Positions 1 to 10,699 of a DNA stretch of 64,000 nt are shown here, piece after piece. A program made the position numbers and the translations under genes. Below the pieces are notes generated by a model. That model made no database searches and was not told where the DNA came from. It worked only from the letters and a program-made list of their open reading frames with translations. This DNA is from Lolium rigidum. Lineage: Eukaryota; Streptophyta; Magnoliopsida; Poales; Poaceae. Position 1 is the stretch's first letter, and each line of letters starts with the position of its first letter. The stretch spans positions 345,725,484-345,789,483 of the forward strand of contig NC_061508.1 in NCBI RefSeq assembly GCF_022539505.1, given 5' to 3'.

Positions 1-70
1 GATCTCAAACTTGCAAGGATTTAGGAATAGGATAACATCATCTGCATACAAGGAAGCTCTGAATCTTGAC

Positions 71-404
71 TGTTAAGCTTCATGCACTAGCCACTTGAAC
101 CAAAAGTCCGAACTGATGGAAAGGGCTAGGCAATCTACATATACACTTCACAACACCCCCACTCGCGTGTGGCGAGAGAAGAGAAAGTCAACACGTGAAA
201 GAAGAAGAGCACACCGAAACAGCGGTGGCTAAAGAGGGGGGAACAACAATTTTTAGGCTTAATTGCGAAAACCATGTGAAAGCCAGGATTTGAACTTGAG
301 ACCCAGAGCTACGATACCATGTTAAGCTTCATGCACTAGCCACTTGAACCAAAAGTCCGAACTGATTGAAAGGGCTAGGCAATCCACATATACACTTCAC
401 AACA
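71..404. repeat. 85-bp direct repeat pair with tRNA-like spacer
   Basis: Copies at 71-155 and 320-404 (period 249) differ at about two bases. The spacer read on the minus strand contains GTTCAAATCC, which resembles a pol III B box, downstream of a GTGGCTAGTGCATG segment that loosely resembles the A-box arm of a tRNA-Met. This suggests a SINE-like or tRNA-related interspersed repeat that was duplicated. The duplication is seen directly; the tRNA link is inference. Confidence 0.45.
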
Positions 405-1840
405 TTGACAGGTTGGGGCCTATTGGTTTGAGCACTCCGATTCAAAAAAAAACTTCCGCCGCCGCCTTGCATCAGCCCGTTCATAGGGAGGGAATCGCCA
501 TGGTTATCGCCACAGGACGGCGCACGTCTAACTCTGCCCAGAGAAAATCCCGTCCACAGGAAATAAATTCAGAGGTGATTCCTCTGCTGCGCCGGAAAAA
601 ATACTGCCCAGATCGGAGAACAAATCCCATCCACACAGATGAAATTCAGAGGTGCGATTTTCCTAGGAGGGCACCTAGCAGGGACGACGTCTAGCCCAAG
701 ACGGGAAGCCCCATGGAGCCGGGAAGCAGCCGCCGACCGTCGAGTTGCTTTCTCCGGTCGTGCCGCGTGCAACTACGACGGCCGCGCGTGCCGCCTGCTG
801 CGCCTCTAAGACGAAGCAAGGAGGACCTCCTCCATGTACAGTATCCAGTAGGCGTGCCTCAATCGAGCACCCAGCAGGCGAGGGAGAGTAGGAGGGAGGA
901 AGTGGTGGAGGGGAAAACCAGGAACAAGGAGGTCACGGCCATGGTACCGCACAGTCCAAGACTCAAGCCACGGCAGACAAAAAAATAAATCCCAGTAGGA
1001 GTTGAAGCAACTCACCAACACAAACCAGTCCACACCTTCTGTAATCCGCTGCAAAAACTCACACATTTTCATCCAATGGTGGAGTTGGCCGGTGAATGTT
1101 TGCTCGCTTTTTTTTTTCCTACGAGGAGTGAAGGCTGGGCACGGGCACGGCCACTTACATCAAGGAGTCCCAGCGTCAAGCGGTAAACAACGGTATGCGC
1201 TTGTGTGATTCTTCTTTCTTTTCCTTTTTTACTACTTATTAATCTTGGTACTGAATATTCCATGGATGTTCCAGAGAAGATAGAAGTATTCCATTGTGAT
1301 TTGTGAAATAGGGTGGAAAATGGTTTCATTTCTATCATAATTATTAGTGCAATCTTAATCAACCCAAGGGAAAAAAATCAAGTCGAGCCGTAGTGGACTA
1401 TTTGTACTAATATTTTGGCTTAAAATATTAACGTTAAATTAAATTCTCCTACTTCGTGTGAGAAGTGTGAATAAGGCACACTGAATGCTTTGACAATCTA
1501 AACGGGAGGTCTACTTCAAAATAGTAGTATATTAAATAGAAACATGTTTCAATTAATTATAAATACAAACGAGTAGATCAATTAAAAATATGTTAAAATT
1601 AAAGATTAAAACTAACAGTACATTAAACTAAATCTTGCTAAAAAAATATTAACCCTTTTATTGGTATACCTTTAATCTGTTATGTAAATTATCATAACAT
1701 GCATTTTGATAGTTGTGTTGTATTGTTCTCATATGCCTAGGCTTGAGTGTTTCAGTTCATGTTTAACCTCAAAAAACTTCCGCTATGTCTTGAAAAATTA
1801 ATTTTAAAAGGATCATAAATTTGGATAATTATTTCCGATC
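405..1840. other. Unassigned stretch: GC-rich 440-960, then AT-rich
   Basis: The GC-rich part has open frames on both strands (for example 344-694 plus and 806-1072 minus), but none has recognisable domains or convincing composition. They look like chance frames or a decayed first exon. The AT-rich part (about 1210-1840) has no supported gene. It may be the body of the Helitron that ends at 1873, but no 5' terminus was found. Confidence 0.35.
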
Positions 1841-1842
1841 AA

Positions 1843-1873
1843 TCCGTAGCAACGCACGGGCAAATTTACTAGT
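1843..1873 (+). mobile_element. Helitron-like 3' terminus
   Basis: A CCGTAGCAACGCACGG imperfect hairpin is followed about ten bases later by CTAGT, ending at 1873. Helitrons end in CTRRT a short distance after a hairpin. The next base is A rather than the usual T, which lowers confidence. A near-identical end is found at 62779-62809, so this is a repeated terminus. The 5' end was not located. Confidence 0.55.
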
Positions 1874-2181
1874 ACCTAATAATAAAGAAAATAAGGTTTC
1901 TTGCGGTCCAATTATTTTTGGATGATTTTACCCTTCCACCAAACCACATATTACCACAATACCACCGACAAGTGAAAAAAAAAGTTTGATTTCTCCGTCC
2001 GTCGCATCATTGAGAGTTCGGCCAGAACCCGATAAAGTTGCCATAATCCAGTCATACTCGGTTTGGCAGTTGGCACCCAATAAATATCGGAGCACTCCAC
2101 TGCCCCTGCATCCAATTGAATCTTCCCAAGGCGGAGATCAAAATCGAGCGTTCCGATCTATCGAACAGCTCGAGAAGAAGT
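1874..2181. other. Left flank of the LINE insertion site
   Basis: This is DNA between the Helitron end and the LINE target-site duplication. An open frame in the plus direction (from 1986) runs up to the LINE and, with the LINE removed, would continue nine codons past 49551 before a stop. No domain is recognised. The sequence is moderately GC-rich near 2100-2180 and could be an exon or 5' UTR, but this cannot be supported further. Confidence 0.3.
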
Positions 2182-2195
2182 ACAATATCAAGAGG
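2182..2195. repeat. Target-site duplication of LINE, left copy
   Basis: The 14-base string acaatatcaagagg is repeated exactly at 49537-49550, directly after the A-run that ends the LINE. This fixes both LINE borders. Confidence 0.9.
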
Positions 2196-2752
2196 GAAGC
2201 AGCGGCGATGGGACTTTCTCATACAGGAGGATGTGTCTAACGGCGCGCAGGGAGCCTGGCGACTCCGCTGGCGATCGTGCGAGCGACCGGAGCTGGGAGA
2301 GGGCTCCCCCTCCGCGTGCGTCCCACGGGCGCAGGAAGCTTTCCACCGGCCGCCGGGGAGCGCGGCGGTGCGTAGTGGGCAACCCCTTCCAGATCTTGGG
2401 CGAGATTGGGGAGGACGAGGCTGCGGTCCTGGCAGCGGAGGCGGAGGTCGCCGGGGAAGCTGGGTCCGAGGCGCAACCGTCGGCAGCGTGCCTCGGCGAT
2501 TTCTTGGCCTGGCACCTTGATGGGGCCGTCGGGGCTGGGTCTGCTCCGGCGAGTCCGGTGGTGGAGGCGACTGTTCTGCGGCTGGAGGAGCAGCGGAGCT
2601 CGCCGGTGCGGTTGGACTCGGAGGTGGATTTCCCATCTCTGCGGCGGTCGGTCTGCGTCTCAGGACAATAGGGGTCCCTGGCTTCGCCGGCGCCGTCGGT
2701 CTCTTCGCCGGCGGTCCTCATCGGGGAGATCCAGATCTCGCTTCGCCCGCCG
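2196..2752 (+). other. LINE 5' leader, GC-rich
   Basis: This is the GC-rich 5' end of the LINE, starting right after the target-site duplication. A frame open from 2231 to 2671 is in the same phase as the later ORF1 frame (2753-3379), with a stop between them. It may be the N-terminal part of ORF1 with a nonsense mutation, or simply leader and internal promoter. Confidence 0.5.
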
Positions 2753-4000
2753 GTGGCGGCGCCGCCTCCGTCGCGGGCGGTGGCGCTCCTAGGGTTTCCT
2801 GGGGAGGGCCACGGAGATTCGTGCGCTGGGGCTGGATGGGCTGGGCCAGCGCCTTCTGGGCCTCGCTTAGGGCCTAACTGGACTGGGCCGGTTTCCTCGG
2901 CCAGGGAGCAGGTGGAGCCATCCGATGGGGGACACGTGGCCCAGGGGCAATTTACAACGGACCAGATGGCTTCTCACTCGTCTGTCAGGGGGGAGGACGG
3001 TTCTACCCCTCCTCCAAGGGTTCTTAAGTGGCGTTGGCTGCCGGTGGGAACCCTAGATTGGGAGTTAGGGTTTCCAGCCGCCACCAGAGACATTCAGCGC
3101 CATCGTCGCCACGCAAAGCTACTCGTTTCTGCGGGTGCGAGCGGCTCCACCCAGCCTATGCTCAAGCCTCTGAGGATGGACAGGGAGAGGAGAGGGAAGC
3201 GCTCTTTCGACCAGTTCAGTGGTGAGGATGGGCGCCGCAGAGATCAAGATCTACACCAAAGGCTGGACCGCGAGCAGGAAGAGCAACGCCGGCAGCAGTT
3301 CCAGCGGGACAACGAGGCCCAGCGACGGCAGGAAGATCAAGGAAGGCTGAGGGAGCATCGGGGGAGGGAGCCGCGGTGACCACACCCACCTCCTTGGTTC
3401 CGCGGGGGCGGGATCAGGGCCGTGGGGCTCCAAGACCGCTGGGCTCCACGCAAGGGGAGCGTGCAGCCCAGGGGCGCTCGTCGGCGGAAGGAGGGGCCCC
3501 TTCGAGTAGTGAGGCGACCCACATCGTCTGCTACCACTGCGGGAAGCCGGGGCATGTTCAAGCGGAGTGCAAGGACGACCCTTTCTGCGTCAAGTGCAAC
3601 AAGGTTGGTCACCTATCGGCGATGTGTGCCTCTCTGTCTAAGGCGTCGGATCCCTTTTGGGCTGGCTATGGTCTGGAGGGCAGAGGCTTCACCTGCTGTG
3701 ATGTGCCGGAAGACGAGCTGCTCCCGCCGGCCCCTAATGCTGCCATGGTTATCCTTGAAGGAGGAGACCTCTCTGCTGAACAACTGGAGGATGAGCTCAA
3801 GGATCTTGTGGATGAGGACTGGGAGTGGCTCGTGCAGCAGATCAACCAAACGGATTTCGCTCTGTTCTTCCCTTCAAAGGAGAGCTTGCGTATGGCTATC
3901 AGAGGTGGGGGCCTCACGCTGCCAACAACCAAGATTCACATCATCGTCACCTCCAACGCCGGGGATCCTGCGGCAGTGGAGCAGCTGGAGGAGTGCTGGA
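2753..4000 (+). pseudogene. LINE ORF1, N-terminal part (zinc knuckles, start of DUF4283)
   Basis: This is an RNA-binding, gag-like LINE protein. The frame from 2753 to 3379 is rich in charged Arg/Gln/Glu repeats (coiled coil, about the last 60 codons), followed by a frame change near 3370 into the frame that is open from 3376. Two CCHC knuckles follow at 3529-3627 (CYHCGKPGHVQAEC and CVKCNKVGHLSAMC). Next comes the start of a DUF4283-like domain, including an FFPSKESLRMAIRGGG stretch. The frame is cut at ECW by LTR element 1 at 4001 and continues as WIKLYDMPSP in 10670-10699, then at 18788. Placing the knuckles before DUF4283 is unusual compared with many plant LINE ORF1 proteins. Confidence 0.8.
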
Positions 4001-5597
4001 TGATACATCTCCGACGTATCGATAATTTCTTATGTTCCATGCCACATTATTGATGTTATCTACATGTTTTATGCACACTTTATGTCATATTCGTGCATTT
4101 TCTGGAACTAACCTATTAACAAGATGCCGAAGTGCCGATTGCTTGTTTCTGCTGTTTTTGGTTTCAGAAATCCTAGTAAGGAAATATTCTCGGAATTGGA
4201 CGAAATCAAAGCCCAGGGGCCTATTTTTCCACGAAGCTTCCGAAGTCCGAAGGAGAGACGAAGAGGGGCGACGAGGGGGCCACACCCTAGGGCGGCGCGG
4301 CCCCCCCTGGCCGCGCGGCCCTGTGGTGTGGGGCCCCCGTGCCGCCTCTTGACCTGCCCATCCGCCTACAAATAGCCTCCGTGACGAAACCCCCGGCACC
4401 GAGAGCCACGATACGGAAAACCTTCCGGAGACGCCGCCGCCGCCGATCCCATCTCGGGGGATCCAGGAGATCGCCTCCGGCACCCTGCCGGAGAGGGGAA
4501 TCATCTCCCGGAGGACTCTACGCCGCCATGGTCGCCTCCGGTGTGATGTGTGAGTAGTCTACCCCTGGACTATGGGTCCATAGCAGTAGCTAGATGGTTG
4601 TCTTCTCCCCATTGTGCTATCATTGTCGGATCTTGTGAGCTGCCTATCATGATCAAGATCATCTATATGTAATTCTATATGTTGCGTTTGTTGGGATCCG
4701 ATGAATAGAGAATACTTGTTATGTTGATTATCAAAGTTATGCTTATGTGTTGTTTATGATCTTGCATGCTCTCCGTTACTAGTAGATGCTCCGGCCAAGT
4801 AGATGCTTGTAACTCCAAGAGGGAGTACTTATGCTCGATAGTGGGTTCATGCCTGCATTGACACCTGGGACGGTGACGAGAAAGTTCTAAGGTTGTGTTG
4901 TGCTCGTTGCCACTAGGGATAAAACATTGATGCTATGTCTAAGGATGTAGTTGTTGATTACATTACGCACCATACTTAATGCAATTGTCTGTTGCTTTGC
5001 AACTTAATACTTGGAGGGGGTTCGGATGATAACCTCGAAGGTGGACTTTTTAGGCATAGATGCAGTTGGATGGCGGTCTATGTACTTTGTCGTAATGCCC
5101 AATTAAATCTCACTATACTCATCATGATATGTATGTGCATGGTCATGCTCTCTTTATTTGTCAATTGCCCAACCGTAATTTGTTCACCCAACATGCTTGT
5201 TCGTCTTATAGGAGAGACACCTCTAGTGAACTGTGGACCCCGGTCCAATTCTCTGTACTTGAAATACAATCTACTGCAATACTTGTTCTACTGTTTTACG
5301 CAAACAATCATCTTCCACACAATACGGTTAATCCTTTGTTACAGCAAGCCGGTGAGATTGACAACCTCAGCTGTTTCGTTGGGGCAAAGTACTTTGGTTG
5401 TGTTGTGCAGGTTCCACGTTGGCGCCGGAATCCCCGGTGTTGCGCCGCACTACATCTCGCCGCCATCAACCTTCAACGTGCTTCTTGACTCCTACTGGTC
5501 CGATTAAACCTTGGTTTCTTACTGAGGGAAACTTGCCGCTGTGCGCATCACACCTTCCTCTTGGGGTTCCCAACGGACGTGCCAACCACACGCATCA
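4001..5597 (+). repeat. 5' LTR of element 1
   Basis: Starts TGATACATCTCCGACGTATC and ends ...CACGCATCA. The start forms an inverted repeat. A GC-rich segment at 4260-4560 and the following AT-rich part match the other LTRs of this family. Open frames here (for example 4992-5507) recur in every LTR copy and are not genes. Confidence 0.9.
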
Positions 5598-5826
5598 AGC
5601 AAATTTCTGCCCCGTTGCCGGGGAGATCAAGACACGCTGCAAGGGGAGTCTCCACTTCTCAATCTCTTTACTTTGTTTTTGTCTTGCTTAGTTTTATTTA
5701 CTACTTTGTTTGCTGCACTAAATCAAAATACAAAAAAATTAGTTGCTAGTTTTACTTTATTTGCTATCTTGTTTGCTATATCAAAAACATAAAAAAATTA
5801 GTTTACTTGCATTTACTTATTTCATC

Positions 5827-6471
5827 ATGTTTCCTTTTAATTTTACCATAAAAAACATACCGGTAGGACGTGGGTCTATAGTTGGGAGAAATAATATAGA
5901 AGAATTTTTCAATCATGTTAGTACTATTGAAAATTTTGAAGATAGACACTTGGTAGACCTTGCGCCTACTTATGAAATTGCTGCCACGCATTTAGTTCGC
6001 CTGTTGGAAACTAAATTTGTTAATCTTAATCCTATAATCCAACACATGTTTCTCACACTTGGTGATATGGAAGAAGGGGAAAAGAAAGATTTTGTATTAG
6101 AAACCCTTCTTAGAGAATTTGGTGGTCTAGCAAGAGAAGCTAGAAAGGTGTTTGCTAAATTTAATATGCTTGGTTCTCCTACTAATTTTGTTAGTCTCCT
6201 TGAAAAGATGGATATGGATAGAATAAGATACACTAATAATATTGATGATGGAGGGGAGATCAAAGCACCAATACCATGTAAGCTCCTAGCTATGAATGAT
6301 GCACTAGAAAATAACTATGCTTGGCTTGTTCCTGAAAATTTGTTTGATGAGAGTAGCACGCCTAAGACTAATGAAAAGGGAGATGCTAAAACTTATGTAT
6401 CTAATATACTATGCCTGGTTGAGAAAAGCCCACACCCCGCTGTAGAAATACCACCCTTCGATAATACTTGA
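5827..6471 (+). CDS. Element 1 internal ORF, unknown protein (214 aa)
   Basis: I do not recognise this protein. The likely start is the ATG at 5827 (MFPFNFTIKNI); the frame is open further upstream from 5743 through AT-rich leader. It is a soluble, mixed-charge protein with an acidic C-terminal half and no membrane segment, zinc knuckle or protease motif. It sits between leader and 3' sequences shared with elements 2 and 3, ending right before the same TGATACACACTTTCTGCGCC junction that follows the protease ORF there. It therefore occupies the gag-protease slot. The frame is intact in this copy, which suggests recent activity or selection. It could be a highly diverged gag or a captured host exon. 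Confidence 0.6.
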   Translation: MFPFNFTIKNIPVGRGSIVGRNNIEEFFNHVSTIENFEDRHLVDLAPTYEIAATHLVRLLETKFVNLNPIIQHMFLTLGDMEEGEKKDFVLETLLREFGGLAREARKVFAKFNMLGSPTNFVSLLEKMDMDRIRYTNNIDDGGEIKAPIPCKLLAMNDALENNYAWLVPENLFDESSTPKTNEKGDAKTYVSNILCLVEKSPHPAVEIPPFDNT

Positions 6472-9079
6472 TACACACTTTCTGCGCCTAGCTGAAAGGC
6501 GTTAAAGAAAAGCGCTTATGGGAGACAACCCATATTTTTACCTACAGTACTTTGTTTTTATTTTGTGTCTTGGAAGTTGTTTACTACTGTAGCAACCTCT
6601 CCTTATCTTAGTTTTGAGTTTTGTTGTGCCAAGTTAAGCCGTTGATAGAAAAGTAAGTACTAGATTTGGATTACTGCGTAGTTCCAGATTTCTTTGCTGT
6701 CACGAATCTGGGTCCACCTCCCTGTAGGTAGCTCAGAAAATTATGCCAATTTATGTGCATGATCCTCAGATATGTACGCAACTTTCATTCAATTTGAGCA
6801 TTTTCATTTGAGCAAGTCTAGTGCCATTTTAAAATTCGTCAATACGAACTGTTCTGTTTTGACAGATTCTGCCTTTTATTTCGCATTGCCTCTTTTGCTA
6901 TGTTGGATGAATTTCTTTGATGCACTAATGTCCAGTAGCATTATGCAATGTCCAGAAGTGTTAAGAATGATTGTGTCACCTCTGAATATGTCAATTTATA
7001 TTGTGCACTAACCCTCTAATGAGTTGTTTCGAGTTTGGTGTGGAGGAAGTTTTCAAGGATCAAGAGAGGAGTATGATGCAACATGATCAAGGAGAGTGAA
7101 AGCTCTAAGCTTGGGGATGCCCCGGTGGTTCACCCCTGCATATATCAAGAAGACTCAAGCGTCTAAGCTTGGGGATGCCCAAGGCATCCCCTTCTTCATC
7201 GACAACATTATCAGGTTCCTCCCCTGAAACTATATTTTTATTCCATCACATCTTATGTGCTTTTTCTTGGAGCGTCGGCTTGTTTTTGTTTTTTTGTTTT
7301 GTTTGAATAAAATGGATCCTAGCATTCACTTTATGGGAGAGAGACACGCTCCGCTGTAGCATATGGACAAGTATGTCCTTGGTTTCTACTCATAGTATTC
7401 ATGGCGAAGTTCTCCTTCGTTAAATTGTTATATGGTTGGAATTGGAAAATGATACATGTAGTAATTGCTATAAATGTCTTGGGTAATGTGATACTTGGCA
7501 ATTGTTGTGCTCATGTTTAAGCTCTTGCATCATATGCTTTGCACCCATTAATGAAGAAATACATAGAGCATGCTAAAATTTGGGTTTGCATATTTGGTTT
7601 CTCTAAGGTCTAGATAATTTCTAGTATTGAGTTTGAACAACAAGGAAGACGGTGTAGAGTCTTATAATGTTTTCAATATGTCTTTTATGTGAGTTTTGCT
7701 GCACCGGTTCATCCTTGTGTTTGTTTCAAATAAGCCTTGCTAGCCTAAACCTTGTATCGAGAGGGAATACTTCTCATGCATCCAAAATACTTGAGCCAAC
7801 CACTATGCCATTCGTGTCCACCATACCTACCTACTACATGGTATTTTCCGCCATTCCAAAGTAAATTGCTTGAGTGCTACCTTTAAAATTCCATCATTCA
7901 CCTTTGCAATATATAGCTCATGGGACAAATAGCTTAAAAACTATTGTGGTATTGAATATGTAATTATGCACTTTATCTCTTATTAAGTTGCTTGCTGTGC
8001 GATAACCATGTTTATCGGGGACGCCATCAACTTTTCGTTGTTGAATTTCATGTGAGTTGCTATGCATGTTCGTCTTGTCCGAAGTAAGGGCGATCTACAC
8101 CGAGTTGAATGGTTTGAGCATGCATATTGTGAGAGAAGAACATTGGGCCGCTAACTAAAGCCATGTTCCATGGTGGAAGTTTCAGTTTTGGACAAACATC
8201 CTCAAATCTCTAATGAGAAAAGAATTAATTGTTGTTGAATGCTTAAAGCATTAAAAGAGGAGTCCATTATCTGTTGTCTATGTTGTCCCGGTATGGATGT
8301 CTAAGTTGAGAATAATCAAAAGCGAGAAATCCAAATGCGAGCTTTCTCCTTAGACCTTTGTACAGGCGGCATAGAGGTACCCCTTTGTGAAACTTGGTTA
8401 AAGCATATGTATTGCGGTGATAATCCAGGTAGTCCAAGCTAATTAGGACAAGGTGCGGGCACTATTGGTACACTATGCATGAGGCTTGCAACTTATAAGA
8501 TATAATTTACATGATGCATATGCTTTATTACTACCGTTGACAAAATTGTTTCATGTTTTCAAAATCAAAGCTCTAGCACAAATATAGCAATCGATGCTTT
8601 TCCTCTATGAGGACCATTCTTTTACTTTCAATGTTGAGTCAGTTCACCTATTTCTCTCCACCTCAAGAAGCAAACACTTGTGTGAACTGTGCATTGATTC
8701 CTACATATTTGCTTATTGCACTTATTATATTACTCTATGTTGACAATATCCATGAGATATACATGTTACAAGTTGAAAGCAACCGCTGAAACTTAATCTT
8801 CTTTTGTGTTGCTTCAATACCTTTACTTTGAATTATTGCTTTATGAGTTAACTCTTATGCAAGACTTATTGATGCTTGTCTTGAAGTGCTATTCATGAAA
8901 AGTCTTTGCTATATGATTCACTTGTTTACTCATGTCATATACATTGTTTTGATCGCTGCATTCACTACATATGCTTTACAAATAGTATGATCAAGATTAT
9001 GATGGCATGTCACTCCGGAAATTATCTCGTGTTATCGTTTTACCCGCTCGGGACGAGCAGTAACTAAGCTTGGGGATGC
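6472..9079 (+). other. Element 1 non-coding 3' region
   Basis: About 2.6 kb without a supported gene; the short ORFs are chance frames. It contains two hairpins just after the stop (6485-6501 and 6518-6533). Copies of the AAGCTTGGGGATGC polypurine motif lie near 7105, 7166 and 9066. The second is part of a 9-bp hairpin (7171-7191). The region is closely similar to 14593-17194 in element 2 and, inverted, to element 3. Confidence 0.75.
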
Positions 9080-10669
9080 TGATACGTCTCCGACGTATCG
9101 ATAATTTCTTATGTTCCATGCCACATTATTGATGTTATCTACATGTTTTATGCACACTTTATGTCATATTCGTGCATTTTCCGGAACTAACCTATTAACA
9201 AGATGCCGAAGTGCCGCTTCTGTTTTCTCGCTGTTTTTGGTTTCAGAAATCCTAGTAAGGAAATATTCTCGGAATTGGACGAAATCAAAGCCCGAGGGCC
9301 TATTTTTCCATGAAGCTTCCGGAAGTCCGAAGGAGAGACGAAGAGGGGCGACGAGGGGGCCACACCCTAGGGCGGCGCGGCCCCCTTGGCCGCGCGGCCC
9401 CGTGGTGTGGGGCCCCCGTGCCGCCTCTTGACCTGCCCTTCCGCCTACAAATAGCCTCCGTGACGAAACCCCCAGATCGAGAGCCACGATACGGAAAACC
9501 TTCCGGAGACGCCGCCGCCGCCGATCCCATCTCGGGGGATCCAGGAGATCGCCTCCGGCACCCCGCCGGAGAGGGGAATCATCTCCCGGAGGACTCTACG
9601 CCGCCATGGTCGCCTCCGGTGTGATGTGTGAGTAGTCTACCCCTGGACTATGGGTCCATAGCAGTAGCTAGATGGTTGTCTTCTCCCCATTGTGCTATCA
9701 TTGTCGGATCTTGTGAGCTGCCTATCATGATCAAGATCATCTATATGTAATTCTATATGTTGCGTTTGTTGGGATCCGATGAATAGAGAATACTTGTTAT
9801 GTTGATTATCAAAGTTATGCTTATGTGTTGTTTATGATCTTGTATGCTTTCCGTTACTAGTAGATGCTCTGGCCAAGTAGATGCTTGTAACTCCAAGAGG
9901 GAGTACTTATGCTCGATAGTGGGTTCATGCCTGCATTGACACCGAGACAAGTGACGAAAGTTCTAAGGTTGTGTTGTGCTCGTTGCCACTAGGGATAAAA
10001 CATTGATGATATGTCTAAGGATGTAGTTGTTGATTACATTACGCACCATACTTAATGCAATTGTCTCGTTGCTTTGCAACTTAATACCGGAGGGGTTCGG
10101 ATGATAACCCGAAGGTGGACTTTTTAGGCATAGATGCAGCTTGGATGGCGGTCTATGTACTTTGTCGTAATGCCCAATTAAATCTCACTATACTCATCAT
10201 GATATGTATGTGCATGGTCATGCTCTCTTTATTTGTCAATTGCCCAACCGTAATTTGTTCACCCAACATGCTGTTCGTCTTATGGGAGAGACACCTCTAG
10301 TGAACTGTGGACCCCGGTCCAATTCTCTATACTGAAATACAATCTATTGCAATACTTGTTCTACTGTTTTCTGCAAACAATCATCTTCCACACAATACGG
10401 TTAATCCTTTGTTACAGCAAGCCGGTGAGATTGACAACCTCACTGTTTTGTTGGGGCAAAGTACTTTGGTTGTGTTGTGCAGGTTCCACGTTGGCGCCGG
10501 AATCCCTGGTGTTGCGCCGCACTACATCTCGCCGCCATCAACCTTCAACGTGCTTCTTGACTCCTACTGGTCCGATTAAACCTTGGTTTCTTACTGAGGG
10601 AAACTTGCCGCTGTGCGCATCACACCTTCCTCTTGGGGTTCCCAACGGACGTGCCAACCACACGCATCA
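9080..10669 (+). repeat. 3' LTR of element 1
   Basis: Starts TGATACGTCTCCGACGTATCG directly after the AAGCTTGGGGATGC tract and ends CACGCATCA before CTGGA. It matches 4001-5597 with small indels. Confidence 0.9.
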
Positions 10670-10699
10670 CTGGATCAAACTCTACGACATGCCGTCGCC
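10670..10699 (+). other. 30-bp LINE remnant between two LTR elements
   Basis: This segment encodes WIKLYDMPSP in the LINE ORF1 frame and joins 4000 to 18788. It includes the right TSD of element 1 (CTGGA) and the left TSD of element 2 (TCGCC). Confidence 0.85.

Larger units (their letters stand above)
4001..10669 (+). mobile_element. LTR element 1, non-autonomous Gypsy-like
   Basis: TG...CA ends are flanked by the 5-bp duplication CTGGA (3996-4000 and 10670-10674). The LTRs at 4001-5597 and 9080-10669 (about 1.59 kb) are very similar. A primer site resembling tRNA-Asp (TGCCCCGTTGCCGGGGA, canonical TGGCGCC... altered) lies at 5608-5624, and a polypurine tract ending AAGCTTGGGGATGC precedes 9080. 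The internal region has one ORF with no similarity to gag, protease, reverse transcriptase or integrase. Flanking non-coding parts match elements 2 and 3, so it belongs to the same family and must rely on another element's enzymes. Confidence 0.9.

Noticed and set aside
2052..2792. Arg/Pro/Ser-rich ORFs on both strands in the LINE 5' end
   Set aside because: They are high-GC shadow frames. Only the plus frame in phase with ORF1 is worth keeping as a possible N-terminus.
4032..4557. ORFs recurring at 4032, 9111, 10790, 17285, 23388 and 47375
   Set aside because: They are the same LTR segment in different copies and orientations, interrupted differently each time, with no protein features.
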